Positions 32,543 through 64,000 of a DNA stretch of 64,000 bases are shown piece by piece. Positions within the stretch are counted from its first letter, which is position 1; the number at the start of each line of letters is the position of its first letter. The stretch spans positions 78,988,001 through 79,052,000 of the forward strand of contig OZ231127.1 in NCBI GenBank assembly GCA_965153355.1. The letters run 5' to 3'. The position numbers and the translations under genes were made by a program. This DNA is from Flaccisagitta enflata (taxonomy: Eukaryota > Chaetognatha > Sagittoidea > Aphragmophora). Below the pieces are notes generated by a model, which was given only the letters and a program-made list of their open reading frames with translations, was not told the origin of the DNA and did no database searches.

Positions 32543-32930
32543 GTCAGCAAGGTCCCAGCAAGGTCCCAACAAAGTCCCAACAAAGTCCCAACAAAGTCCC
32601 AACAAAGTCTCACAAAAGTCCCAACAAAGTCCCAACAAAGTCCTAACAAAGTCCCAGCAAGGACCCAACAAAGTCCCAACAAAGTCTCAACAAACTCCTA
32701 ACAAAGTCTCAACCAAGTCCTAACAAAGTTCCAACCAAGTCCCAACCAACTCCCAGCAAGGACCCAACAAAGTTCCAACAAAGTCCCAACAGTCCCAACA
32801 AAGTCCCTACAAAGTCTTAACAAACTCCAAACAAAGTTTCAACCAAGTCTTGACAAAGTTCCAACAAAGATCCAACAAAGTCCCAACAAAGTCCTTACAA
32901 AGTCTCAACCAAGACCCAACAAAGGCGGCG
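32543..32930. repeat. 11-bp minisatellite AACAAAGTCCC
   Basis: About 35 degenerate copies with a strict 11-bp phase, mostly transitions at the C positions and AGCAAGGACCC variants. Confidence 0.9.
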
Positions 32931-33004
32931 CGCCAACGTTTTTCGCGAAAGTGAGACACAAATCGCGTGAATGTGATATCACTGATATGGGTGGCGACGG
33001 CCGG

Positions 33005-33260
33005 GACGAGGAGGCGGAGGCGGAGGCGGCATAGGAGGAGGAGGAGGAGGAGGAGGAGGAGATAGTAGTGGTGGAAAAGACGATGAAGAAGAAGAAGGAG
33101 AAGAAGAAGAAGAAGAAGAAGAAGAAGAAGAAGAAGAATAAGAAGAATAAGAATATCAAAAAAGAGGAAGAGGTGATTATGATGAGGAGGGTTGAGGATG
33201 AGGATGAGGGCCGTGATGATGAGGAGAAGGGCCGTGAGGATGAGGAGGGCCGTGAGGGAT
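33005..33260. repeat. GAG/GAA trinucleotide-rich purine tract
   Basis: GGAGGC, GGA and GAA runs on one strand, ending in GATGAGGA variants. No gene is supported. Confidence 0.85.
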
Positions 33261-33269
33261 GATGTTGCG

Positions 33270-34317
33270 AAGACGATGATGAAACATCGACGATTCATAA
33301 TCTCATATTTTCCTTATTTTCACGTTTTTATGGAATCGGCGCGGGTATATCTCAGACACTACGCTGGTTTATTCTTTGCTCTACGAATGAACTCCGATAT
33401 TTCATTACTGCGTCATTAGGCTTGATCTCACCATGTGACGATTGAATTGACAACAAAGCCAAATTGCAACCAAAATGTTTTGCATCACGTGCAACCATCA
33501 AGTACGTCAGGTTGTACGAAATTTAGGCCTTATACGTCTGCAATCAAACAAATGAATTGATAAAAGTTATCATTTCATTTTCACCTGATCAATCTGAGGA
33601 TTGATCATTGATCAATCAAAAAATTGTTCTTCCATAAATTCCGTACCAACGCGATGAACGAATGGGAGAGCTCGAGAGAGAGAGAGAAAAAAAAGAAAAA
33701 AAGAAATTTTATAGAAAGAACAGTCCACTAGAAAAAAAAAAGTCAAAGAAAGCCCATGAAAATATTTTTTTTTGCGACGTGACAATAGGAAAATTCTGCA
33801 GATCAACTTTTGTCAAAAAAAAGTTTTCTTTTAGATTTTCTTCCTTTCTTTGGAAATCGTTCTACTTCTCGACCAAGCTGTTACCCTGCGTAGGGCGCAA
33901 TTGAATTTAGTAGAATCAACAAATACGAATAGAGCATCCACAACGAAAACAACGAAAGAGACAACATCAAAGACTAAAGGCAATGTCAAAATGCGGCCTA
34001 ACCTTGTCTATTGAGGTGATAACGCTTTGTCAAAAAAATGTGATACATCATCGAGAAAGAAATTTTCCTTTGACTCTAATTTCCAGTCAAGACTAAAATG
34101 TTGCCTCTTCAAAAAAGGATCACATGAAAAATGTAATCAGTTAATAATTCACCGTTATCGGCATCACATAATCAATACATTGGCGCCCACCTCGTCATTT
34201 TCATCTTCTGATGACTGATACACGCTTGGTCATCATTATCCATCCAAATATCCCTCTAATAGCAGTGCAGTCATCATTCAAAAAAACCTATTTATTCAGC
34301 GTACCACGTATGATTCG
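33270..34317. other. Region upstream of DMRT, no supported gene
   Basis: AT-rich with short GA and A runs. It probably contains the DMRT promoter and 5' UTR, but no motif is strong enough to name. Confidence 0.35.
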
Positions 34318-34500
34318 TCGGCCTTTACCTTTGGCGTCTATCGTTGGCGTGAATTTTGTTTGTGTGAATCTTTGGCGTGAATTATTGGCGCTCATCGTTG
34401 GCGCAGATCGTTGGCGCCATGCATCATCCGTTGGCGTAAATCGTCGGTGTGATCCTCTGGCGTAAATCTCTGGCTTGCATCGGCGCCGCGAATATCCGGC
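34318..34500. repeat. Degenerate CGTTGGCGTNAAT minisatellite before DMRT start
   Basis: About ten copies of a 14-18 bp unit built on GTTGGCG and ending next to the DMRT ATG. It covers the likely 5' UTR. Confidence 0.7.
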
Positions 34501-34503
34501 GCC

Positions 34504-54268
<19,765 letters not shown>

Positions 54269-54396
54269 TCTGTTTGAATACAAAGAAAGCAAAATGGAAA
54301 AAAGAGATGGTATCCAGAAATGAGAAAGATAGATTCAAAGGAAAATGGAAAAGAAAGAAAAGGATTAATAGTAGATTGGAGAAGAGACAGGAAGTA

Positions 54397-54472
<76 letters not shown>

Positions 54473-54597
54473 AAAAGAAAGAACCACAGATATTTAAAGG
54501 AAAATGGAATAGAAAAAAAAGGATTAATGCAATGGAGAAGAAGTAGAAAGAAAGAAAGAAAGAAAGGAAGAAAGGAAGAAAGGAAGAAAGGAAGAAA

Positions 54598-54651
<54 letters not shown>

Positions 54652-54652
54652 A
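54397..54652. repeat. (GAAA)n arrays
   Basis: Two GAAA blocks around a duplicated segment (AAAGGAAAATGGAA), about 130 bp after the DMRT stop and so possibly in the 3' UTR. Confidence 0.9.
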
Positions 54653-55005
54653 ACATAAATGTATACAAACTTAGAAAAAAATTATGCCCATACCGAGAGC
54701 GTAAATAATAACCTCGAAATAACGGATGTCAAGGGACTAACAAAATTCATCCTTTGTATGCGGATATCTGTTATTTCTCATACTGGCTAGATACTATGTC
54801 CGTCATTGGTTGATTCCCGTAATTCGCGGGCCCGGAATAATGAGGTGTTACTGTACTCGTTAGAAACTCCCCCTCTGTCTCTTCCTCCCCTTCACCCTCC
54901 TCCTCCCCTCCGCAAAAAAAGGGAGAGTACCAAATATTATTGTCAACATTGAAGGAGGTTGAAAGCGGATTTTCCGCCTCGTTATAAGATTTGGCACTTG
55001 CGCGT

Positions 55006-55015
<10 letters not shown>

Positions 55016-55061
<46 letters not shown>

Positions 55062-55085
55062 AGAAAAGAGAAGAGAGAAGAGAGA
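55016..55085. repeat. (GA)n / AGAGAAG
   Basis: Short GA array with AGAGAAG units. Confidence 0.88.
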
Positions 55086-55099
55086 ATACTATCTAGAAC

Positions 55100-56195
55100 A
55101 TAAGTATATCGACAGTATGGGTATTGGTTAATTTAACAGTATAGGAATCATAGAAAAACCGGCAAATCATGTCAGATACCTGATAATACGTCTTTGTGTT
55201 TCAACACATATTTGTATGTGGATTTTCTAAGCACTTTAACACAAATGCTTTGTATAAATGCATGATAACTATCCTTCATAAAACTTTATTTAAAAAATTC
55301 CTTAGTGTATGCCATGTTCTCCCTTTTGCTTCAGTTGCAATCCCAATGATTCAGAGAGGTTGAAATCAACCAATATAATGTAGCAAAGGTGTTGGGCACT
55401 GTAATTAGGACCAAAAATAGGGTGGAAAAAACCTCCAATCTATCTGGAAGGAGACTTAGTAACTTGAAAAGAAACGAGATGCATTTTTTTGGCCATTTTC
55501 TTATTGAAGTATCAATCTTGTTTTGCCTGTCAATTCTAAACGCCTTGAGCTAAAAGGATGCGGTTTGCGGCATTTGGTCAGAAATTCGAAATAGTTTCAG
55601 AATCTCACTGATTTTTATATAAATTTTTTATTCTTAACAGAGTTATTGCCTAAAATGCCTGTCGATATACATATGTTCTAGATAGTAGATTGGTATTTTC
55701 TTTCGCTCCCCTAATCAATATTTGACTGTAAGTGTAATCGTTCCCATTTTGAATGGAGTAGATATCTCATCTATGTTTTTTCCTTTTCAAGAATTTTTTT
55801 AATATCTGCTTTCATGTTCGATTCCTGAGTAGTCCTTTATGGCCCTTTGACCGCGGCCAACACTCGGGTTTTCATAATTTCTATGACACCATCAATGCAT
55901 TTTTTTTTTTTTTTTGCAATTACACCATTGTTTCTCTTTGTATATTGCAAACCAAGGATCTCTCAATAAGATCTAGCCGGAATGTTTTTAATGTTGAGAC
56001 ATTATCTTACCGTGCATCACATACTTGTCCCGTTCATTTTTTTTCAAAACATTGTCCATCATATCAAAAAATATAAATGAATTCAGTGGTTGCGTAGTTC
56101 TTTTCAATATTTTTAGCAAGGATATTTTTAGGGAAATCGTGTCAAGATAATTGCCCTTTTCAATCGTTCACGTATCAAGTTATTTACTCATTTTT
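55100..56195. other. Intergenic, no supported gene
   Basis: AT-rich. CTAAACGCCTTGAGCTAAAA near 55535 matches the internal motif of TA palindromic elements, but element ends could not be placed. Confidence 0.35.
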
Positions 56196-56350
56196 AGTCG
56201 CGGACACGCGACTCTACACCTTGCCGTGTCGGTCGGTCGGTCGGTCGGTAGGTCGGTCGGTCCGTCACATTTTTGAATTCCGAGCGGTTTTCGCAGTACT
56301 GCTCCTGCCCAACCTTCCGCGACTGGATTGCCGTGTATCCGGCCTTGTTT
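56196..56350 (+). mobile_element. Hairpin/GTCC family element
   Basis: AGTCGCGGACACGCGACTCT start, GTCGGTCGGTCGG core, 3' TTCCGCGACTGG and GTATCCGGCCTTGTTT. The 3' TCCGCGACT exactly inverts the 5' AGTCGCGGA, following the changed loop base. Confidence 0.72.
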
Positions 56351-56908
56351 CATTTTATTCATTCATCTGTTCATTTTTCCGTTAATTCATTTTCATTCTT
56401 AAGTTCACTCATTCATTCGCTTGACTGTTTGTTTGTTTGTTGATCTAATCAACCATATCTTGGCGTAATTTTCGGAACTAGATTTGATTCATGACAAGTA
56501 TAATCCATTTGTAAGTGCTGTGGAAGTACGCGTATAGCAAAACGTGTAGCAAAAGCTACGGCCACGTGGTCGATTACAGACCCGTTTCATCACCAGCTCA
56601 GGAAAAAATGGCATTAGGTAGGTATACAGCATAATTTTTCAAAATTGATGTCAGTATCCATTTATGGGCCTTTTTCACTCGATAGAGTATCTGAGGTGAG
56701 GTTTTGGGAGTTTTCACGTATTTTTGGCCCAAACAAAATAAGTTGACCCTGTTAATTATATCAATTTTTAATTTAAAGGACAAAACTTTAATTTAAAGGA
56801 CAAAACTAGCGAGATTTTTGGCTACTGTTTCTTATGTAGTTACTGATATTATTCATAAAAATGGTCAAAAATGCTCACAATTTGCTAGGAACCTAACACA
56901 TACATTGT

Positions 56909-58210
56909 CGGGAAAAAAGTCGAAGTCAGTCTTCGACTTTTTGACATATTCGAGAGAAACAGGGTTTTCATTTTCTTATGAGGAAGTTTAGGAACTCATT
57001 AGGGCGAATGAGGCCTCCAATGAAATTTATAGGGTAAGTAAATTTGATTATTCTCTTTCATTTGGCACCAAGCAGAATTCTCTACAACAAATATTTTTCG
57101 CGCTATGATTTTTTAAAGATTTATTTACGAAAAATTAAAATTGATTTTTTTTCAACTTTTTTTGATTTTATGTAGGATCAATAAAAAAGTGTATCCATAT
57201 TTGTTTGAACATGCAAATACAAGAAAACATGTTTATGAGCATAGCTGCTCCTCTGTGAGGGTGTTTTTTAGTATTCCAGCTCATCTAGCTCATTTAGCCC
57301 AGTCTTTTTTTTCTTATTTTAAATGCAATAAATAAAAAAAATGATTGGATTTATTTCTGAGCATGCAAATACAGAAAGCATGTCCTCAAGCATAGCTGGT
57401 CATCTGTGTAAGTGATTTGGAGTATTTCAGCTCATTTCGCTCATTTAGCTCACGCTTATTTTTCTTTTATATTCAGTTTTAATACAGTATTTTATCGGGA
57501 AAAAAGTCGAAGTCAGTCTTCGACTTTTTGACATATTCGAGAGAAACAGGGTTTTCATTTTCTTATGCGAAAGTTGGGGAACTCATCCGGCTGATTGAGG
57601 CCTCCAATGAAATTTATAGGGTAAGTAAATTTGATTATTCTCTTTCATTTGGCACCAAGCAGAATGCTCTACGACAAATATTTTTCGCGCTATGATTTTT
57701 TAAAGATTTATTTATGAAAAATTCAAATGGGATTTTTTTCGATTTTTTTTTATTTTGTGTAAGATCAATGAAGGAGTCTATTCATGTTTACTTGAGCATG
57801 CAAATACAAAAAAAATGTTAATGAGCACAGCTGCTCATCTGTGAGGGCGTTTTTGAGCATTTTAGCTCATTTAGCTCACTTAGCTCAATCTATTTTTTCT
57901 GATTTTAAATACGATAAATGAATAAACATTTTCATGCTTGTTTAAGCAAGCAAATAAAAAAAAACATGTCAGTGAGCAGAGCTGCTCACCTGTGAGGTGT
58001 TTTTAAGTATTCTAGCTCATTTAGCTCATTTAGCTTGCCCTTTTTCTCTGATTTAAAATAGGATAAATAAATGAATGTTTTTATTTAAGCATGCAAATAC
58101 AAGAAAGCATATCAGTGAGGAAAGCTGGTTGTCTGGTTGAATCATTTTGAATACTTTAGCTCATCTAGCTCATTTGGCTCATTTCTACTTTTCTCTGATT
58201 TTCAGTGCAA
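56909..58210. repeat. Octamer-containing tandem units, locus B
   Basis: A duplicated segment of about 588 bp starts TCGGGAAAAAAGTCGAAGTC at 56909 and 57497. Each copy is followed by units with ATGCAAAT and TTTAGCTCATTTAGCTCA. It ends near CTTACGACTTTTTTCCTCAC, as does locus A. Confidence 0.78.
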
Positions 58211-58569
58211 TAAATACATACAATTGCTTTTGATTTGATCTAACAAAAAAATAAAAGATTTGGTGACTGAAGACAAAAGCATGGTGAAAAGTGACCAATG
58301 CTTACGACTTTTTTCCTCACGGCGACAGCCGCCATTACTGGTATGTACTTGTAAACAAAACAATAAGCCGATTGTACTAACTTTGCAGGAGAGGTTAGGC
58401 GCTAGAACGAGTCCCTTGAATATGAAAATTAAGAGGAAATTCTAAAGAAATGTTCCCCACCTGTTTAATGCGGTTAGGAGTTAGGAATCAAAAGAATCTC
58501 CCATTTTTTACAACAGTAGCCTCACTGCACAGTGAAACAAGGTTAGATTCTCACTTTTCGACATCAGGT

Positions 58570-58960
58570 ATGCTGCAGCAGTTCGTCAAGTGCATCCCTG
58601 GAGGCCCTATTCTCAAATCCATAATTGCAGAAGTAATAATCGATAAAATCTCATACATTTTACTCAAATATCCTCACTCTTTACAAAAACCACGTAAAAA
58701 TCATAAGACAATATGTTTGCTGCAGCAGGTCGTCAAGTGCATCATTGAAGGTCCTATCCATAAATCCATAATTGCAGCATTAATAATTGATTAACTCTCA
58801 CATCATTTACTCCAAGAGCCTCACTCTTTACGCAAAAATAGGTAAAACTGTCGACGTCGCGTTTGCTGTAGAAGGTCGTCAAGTGCATCCTTGAAGCGCC
58901 TGTACACTAATCTATAATTGTACTACAAATAATCGATAAAACCTCACAATCTCTTATTAT
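58570..58960. repeat. Satellite of about 150 bp, three copies
   Basis: GCTGCAGCAG-TCGTCAAGTG recurs at about 58570, 58722 and 58865. The 114-codon open frame over the first two copies has no recognisable domain. Confidence 0.7.
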
Positions 58961-59089
58961 TTACTGTGTACTGCGATACCCAGCCTGAGAGGCCTGATTA
59001 GAAGCCTGAAAAACCTGTTGGGGGGGGATAAACATATAAACAAGTAAGAGAAACAAACAAATAAACAAACAAAACAAAAAATCGGAAAG

Positions 59090-59103
59090 AAAAAGAAAAA
59101 AAA

Positions 59104-59169
<66 letters not shown>

Positions 59170-59280
59170 AGAAAGAAACAAAGAAAAAAGAAAAAAAGAA
59201 AAGAATAAAGAAGGAAAGAAAGAAAAGAAAGGAAAGAAAGAAAGGAAAGAAAGGGAAGAAAGGAAAAAAAGAAAGAAATG
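59090..59280. repeat. (GAAA)n purine tract
   Basis: About 190 bp of GAAA and related purine repeats. Confidence 0.9.
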
Positions 59281-61057
59281 TGTAAAAAAAATCAATGTAC
59301 CACTAATGTAACATGAGCCAAATACGAGCGGGCCCGTCGGGCCCCCATTTAGAACTTAGAAGGACTTGCAGGCTCAACGACAAAAATGCGGGCCTTGGAC
59401 CAGCGTGCGTGCTTCAAAATCATTTTAAAAATTAAAAGAAAAGCGTCTCCGTTACATTTTGTCTACGCTCAAGATGGATTGCAATCATTATCTACATAAA
59501 GCGTGCGAACAGTTGTGTAATTGGAAAACATACTTAGGCAAAGAAAATGACGGAAAAAAGGTTTGATAGAGTCATCTTTGAAGCTCCCGGGAGGCTAGGG
59601 GAGACTGAATTCATGTTTGGGAAGGGTCACATTCAAAAGCCAAGATAAGAATGTATGTCATGATTGTGCGTGCAAAAATACTCATATTTGCGTATGGCCA
59701 CAACTCATCAAGAAAGTAATAAATAGATTGAAAATGAGTCTCAATCGCATCGCACTGACTTGAAACTTACATCAATGGAGAGCTCTTGTAAATAGCTATC
59801 AGAGGTGCATTTCCTTTTTATCCATATCTTTAATCTAGGCCATTTTTATAGCTTCCAACGATGATTACCATGATACACAAATTCGCTTTTTCTCAGCTCT
59901 AGAGAATTTTCTGCTCCGCAAACTGATAGGCGTTGTACCTACATTAGGTACACATTCAGCTATGATTTAGGCAGTAATTATGAACCATTCTTTGGTCCGT
60001 TTGTCATATTTCTTTCGTCCCTCCAGTCGCAAAATGTTGGCCTGCTTTGCATTATTCGTCATATTGATTTTCCTGACTTTTTCGATTCTAGTATACAGTG
60101 CGACTCAAAAAAAAAGGAAACAACTATCATTCTAATTCCACATGGTTTAAATTTAACAAATCTAATTGTTTTTTATGAGCATCTTAAAGAGCTTCAAAAA
60201 ATGAACAATTTGCCACCAGCCTCATCAAATTTGATCAATTTGTTTAGATTTTACTATCTTGGAAAAAAAGTCCAGGACATTTAGTCATATTACAGCTTTG
60301 ATATACATGATTTGTTATGAAAATTGGTGACCAAATTGAAGCTAATAAACAGGGCTAGCAAATGGCGCTAAGCTGAGACTCATAGCTTTGTTTGTTTAGA
60401 TTTTACATCAAAATAAGTGAAAATGTTGATTTCAGGAAATGGACACAAAGCTTGAATAGAATATGAATGCATGACGTTTTGTTACAGTGTCACTTTGATG
60501 TGCAAAATTCTAAAGGAAAGTTGGTGACCATTTTGAAGCTCTTGATCAGGGCTATCCATTGCCGCCAAGCAGAGACTCCTAGCTTTTTTTGTTTGGGTTC
60601 TACATCAAAAAGAGTGATAATGTTGCTTCTCAGAAATTGTAAACAAATTGTGTGTTGGGATTGTACTTCAAAATGGCATTATACTCTTTACCAAAGCATG
60701 CCCTTACAGATACAAGCAGTTTCTAAACTCTAAAAAGATTATTTTAAATGGTAGGCTAATAAAAATGGTCATTATTCTATCAGATTTGAAATTAAATCAT
60801 TCGTTTATCCAGCTTGGACTTTTATTTTTTCCAAGATAGTATTGTAAAATAAAGACAAATGTATCAAAACCTGTTCGGGAAAACAGTAGATTTTCATTCA
60901 TTGTTTAACTAAAACTGTTGCAATTTCTAAACAAATTGAGCTAGTCACTCCAGAACAACGGATTGCGTAGAAAATTCGGAGACCCGTTTTTTGTCACGTT
61001 TTGCTATTCCCCAATAGCATCAAAGACACTGTAGTTACAATTTTTGCATATCACGAC
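59281..61057. other. Intergenic, no supported gene
   Basis: AT-rich. Two related blocks (about 60320-60470 and 60510-60650) share GACCAAATTGAAGCT-like and GTTTAGATTTTACATCAAAA-like segments, indicating a local duplication of about 190-200 bp. Confidence 0.4.
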
Positions 61058-61218
61058 TTCGTTTCGGGTCATGTAAAGCTATATAAAGCTATAATAAGCT
61101 ATAAAAAGCTATCAAAAGCTATTTACAACTATTTGAAGCTATTTAAAGCTATTCAAAGCAATTTAAAGCTAGTTAATAAACACAAAATGAAATGTCTGTG
61201 TCTGTCGGTCAGTCTGTA

Positions 61219-61255
<37 letters not shown>

Positions 61256-61258
61256 CAC
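61058..61258. repeat. AAGCTATTTA minisatellite and (GTCT)n
   Basis: Roughly 10-11 bp units of AAGCTAT-rich sequence at 61058-61170, then (GTCT)n at 61200-61256. Confidence 0.82.
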
Positions 61259-61499
61259 TGTATCTCTGTAGTTATCTCTCTATGAAAGACTGAGACCAAA
61301 ACCTAGAGAATTGTTTTAGCTTTTATGTTATGTCGATCTTATCAAATCTCATGTTAATCATGTCGGAGAATGATTGATCATTTTCAACTTAGGTAATTTT
61401 CTATCAAAACATTCTTGATAAAAGAAGTATATAAATGCTAATATGTAAAAATTTTAAAGAATAAATAATTAAAGTATATGAAATGAGAATTTACATATA

Positions 61500-61775
61500 A
61501 AACGTTAAATATAAAAGGTTAAAAAAGAAGAAAAAAAAGAAAAACAACATCAAAAATTCGAAGTTGAAAAATTATAAGAAAAAAAAAATCAAAAATGAAA
61601 AAAGACAAAAAAAATCAAAATGTAAAAAGAAAATTGAAAAAAAATTAAAAAGTGAAAAATGAAAAGTAAAAAATGTAAAACATAAAGTGAAAAGTAAAAA
61701 ATGAAAAGTGAAAGGTGAAAATTGAAAAGTAAAAAGTGAAAAGTAAAAAGTAAAAAAAGATAGACAAAAAAGTGA
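61500..61775. repeat. A-rich GTGAAAA / AAAAGT tract
   Basis: One-strand purine-rich degenerate repeat with AAAAGTGAAAAGT units. No gene. Confidence 0.75.
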
Positions 61776-61779
61776 CAGC

Positions 61780-62452
61780 ATTAATAACGCCTCAAATAAA
61801 GCCCTATGGACGCCAAAATGGTGTTACGTTGCCATGGAGAATACCGGAAATGGCGTTACTACGGAAGACGTTATGCAATGGGTTGCTCCAGAAACAGCTC
61901 AAATGACAGATTTTTTGCAGGGCTTTTTCAATGTCATGAATTTTGACAGGATTTCACTTAATTTAAACCTTTTATAAATGACAAAAGAAAGATTTTTTTC
62001 ATCAAACAAATTCCAAAAATGATGGATCATTTTCCCCTCATATACTATCCATGTTTGGATAGAAGAAAGTAAATAAAATCAGTGACCGTTCTAGACCAAT
62101 CCCAGCCTCCTAGCTTCACTCGTTTGGAAATGACATTTGTTTGAAGTAAAATGGGTATATTTTGGTAATGCACATTTTCAAACTTGAAAATCGATACTCT
62201 TCAGTCTTTCCTTTACTGTGTCTGAATGAATTGAGCTAAAAATGTGAGATTGGCGGCAAATGAAAGCTCTTTTGAATATCTTTCAAATGATCTATGATCT
62301 TAATTGATTTCCTTTACTGCAAATGATAAAAATCAAATAAAAAAGGTTTCTTTTTTATATTTTTTGAAGAAGTCACAGTTCATACACAGATTCTGATACC
62401 ATCAGACCTCTTGATTATGATTTTCTTCCGGGCAGCAGGTTTTGTACACTAA
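61780..62452. other. Intergenic with TA-element-like motif
   Basis: GAATTGAGCTAAAAATGTGA near 62227 matches the internal motif of the palindromic TA elements. Boundaries not found. Confidence 0.3.
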
Positions 62453-62600
62453 AGGTGTGTCTGCATTAATCAGCTTATTCAAATATTCTATTTGAATATG
62501 AATATCCGGATATTTAAATTTTGTAAATTCACTATGTAGAATATCCGGATATTGATATCCAGATAAATTATACAAATAATATGGTGAATGCAGACGCACC
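62453..62600. mobile_element. Small palindromic MITE
   Basis: Inverted ends AGGTGTGTCTGCATTAATCA and the complement of AGGGTGCGTCTGCATTCACC, with an AATATCCGGATATT palindrome in the core. Confidence 0.55.
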
Positions 62601-62839
62601 CTGAGAACCTCCAACAGACCATCTTGACTAACACCAAACAGAAAGTTACCATAAATTGAGGTTTCAGCTATCAAAAACACATTCAAATTCATCCTTGATT
62701 CTCCTTAAATGGTTTTCATGGTACTGGGATCGTTGATAAACATCTAGTTGCATGCACGCAGCTACATATTCCTCTGTCAGTCCGTCCATCTTTCCATCCA
62801 TCCATCAGTCCATCCATCCATCACATTAAATTTTTGACT

Positions 62840-63040
62840 TTCAAGAAATGCCCTCTTTTTTTCTTCCTTTTTTTGTAATCTTTTTCCTACTCTTCTTTTT
62901 ATCTCAATTTGATTTTTCTTCCTTTTCCTTTTTTTTTCTTTTTCCTTTTCCTTTCCTTTACCTTTCTTTTTCTTTTTCTCTTCTTCTTTTTTTTCTTCCT
63001 TCTTTTCCTTTTCTCCTCTTCCTTCCCAAACCTTCTGACA
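62840..63040. repeat. Pyrimidine-rich TTTCC/TTTTC tract
   Basis: Degenerate T/C tract of about 200 bp, preceded at 62770-62820 by a CCATC/GTCC stretch that may be a decayed hairpin-family core. Confidence 0.7.
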
Positions 63041-64000
63041 TGCCCCCTTCCCTTCCCAGCAGCGGCGCTGCACGCAGTAACATAATCAAGAGGTCTGGAT
63101 AGCATATCTTCTTTTTACCATAAAACCTATAATAATCAATAAAAATTCGTGGGATTTGTGACATTGGCTTCATTTGATGAGACTCTTTACAATTTTCACC
63201 AAAAAAATATCAAAAAGTTATTTTTTTCATGAGAAATATCTTATAGAACAGCTATATCCTTTTTTATGGTTCGCAGTGTATGCGTGTTTCTAAACGCCGT
63301 CAACGTACAACCGAGTTTCGCTCGCTGCGTTTGTTCGTTCGGTCGCATTCCAGCAACAGCTCATTTTGCTTACTCACTTATTTGCACTTCGCAGCGCTTT
63401 ACTGCGCTACGCTAACTCGCTCATTTCAAGAGCTTACTCAATAGTTGATCCTTTCTAATCTGTTCGCCCAATCCTTTGTTGGACAATGGAAAGGAGGAAA
63501 AAAGAGAAAAGCATAGGAATAGGGACAAACAAGAAAGACAATGTCTTTAAGACATGCGAATTTGTAGAAACACGTTCGGAGCCATTTCCATCACTCAACA
63601 GAACCGACAGCGTTTCCATTCAGCCGTATCAATGAGTCGTTTCATTTGATTGATTTTGTTGCTCATTGTGTTGCTCATTTTCTCGAGTTTTGTCCGAGTA
63701 CTGTTTTCTTTGACGCGAATTTCATGTTACAAAGGCCTCTAGCCTCTCAGCGCTTTGCGGCGTTGTTAGGAAAATTAAAAAGAGAATCATAGAAATGCTA
63801 ACAATCAAGAAATGCATTGGCAAGGCTACAGGGTAATTATTGTCAAATGCAAAAAAGTATTAAGCTTTTACTCCTTAATGTTTCATTTTCATAACCTGTA
63901 ATCATTTTTCTCTTAAAGTACTATGTTTGACATTTTTTGCGTCAAAATTTCATGGGTCTGAGTTGGATAGTTTGTCCACAACATCAAATTGAAGAAAAAG
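63041..64000. other. Window end, no supported gene
   Basis: Mixed AT-rich sequence. 63290-63430 is more GC-rich with CGCTCGCTGCG and CGCAGCGCTTTACTGCGC near-inverted patches. No coding frame with family features. Confidence 0.35.

Noticed and set aside
58450-58794. 114-codon frame
   Set aside because: It spans two copies of a roughly 150-bp satellite and contains no recognisable domain or splice context.

Overview
This is a repeat-rich, microsatellite-dense nuclear window from an animal, most likely an invertebrate. The evidence is spliced genes with GT-AG introns, TTAGGG-type interstitial telomere repeats, and gene families (DM/DMA-domain factor, XK-related scramblase-like protein, peritrophin-type chitin-binding protein, kelch protein) typical of metazoans. 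I cannot assign a phylum from the sequence alone. No rRNA, CRISPR, operon or prokaryotic feature was seen.

Four genes can be built exon by exon with consistent phases. (1) 6138-19942 (+): nine exons, 835 residues. It has an N-terminal HEPN-like region (R-x4-H), one membrane segment, two near-identical Ser/Thr-rich exons, three small charged exons, a linker and a six-blade kelch region. Every internal intron is phase 1. (2) 28667-30252 (-): four exons, 365 residues, a secreted protein with two chitin-binding-like Cys modules around a Thr-rich linker. (3) 34504-54268 (+): six exons, 663 residues, a DMRTA-class factor whose DM domain is split by a 14.4-kb intron. (4) 43531-46092 (-): one exon, 853 residues, an XK-related membrane protein nested on the opposite strand inside that intron.

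The most unusual signal is at 34.6-36.5 kb. The 3' half of DM exon 1, with its splice donor, is repeated seven times at a 116-117 bp period. Several periods can be read as a 69-nt in-frame cassette plus a 47-nt GT...AG mini-intron. Two transposons with clear target duplications interrupt the array: a hAT-like element with an 8-bp duplication, and a TA-flanked element carrying a tRNA-like internal promoter. The 3' end of DM exon 2 is also triplicated, near 49.2-49.4 kb.

The rest of the window is mostly mobile DNA and satellites. About fifteen copies of a roughly 180-900 bp family begin with a hairpin (AGTCGCG type), have a variable GTCC/GTCG centre and end in CTTGTT. The 5' hairpin and a 3' subterminal inverted copy co-vary between subfamilies. 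There are also TA-flanked long-inverted-repeat elements, nested fold-back elements, a 2.9-kb fold-back with an 8-bp target duplication, hairpin-ended elements with satellite cores, and very long CT/GA, GTT and GAAA arrays. Two CT arrays sit directly in front of DMRT splice acceptors.
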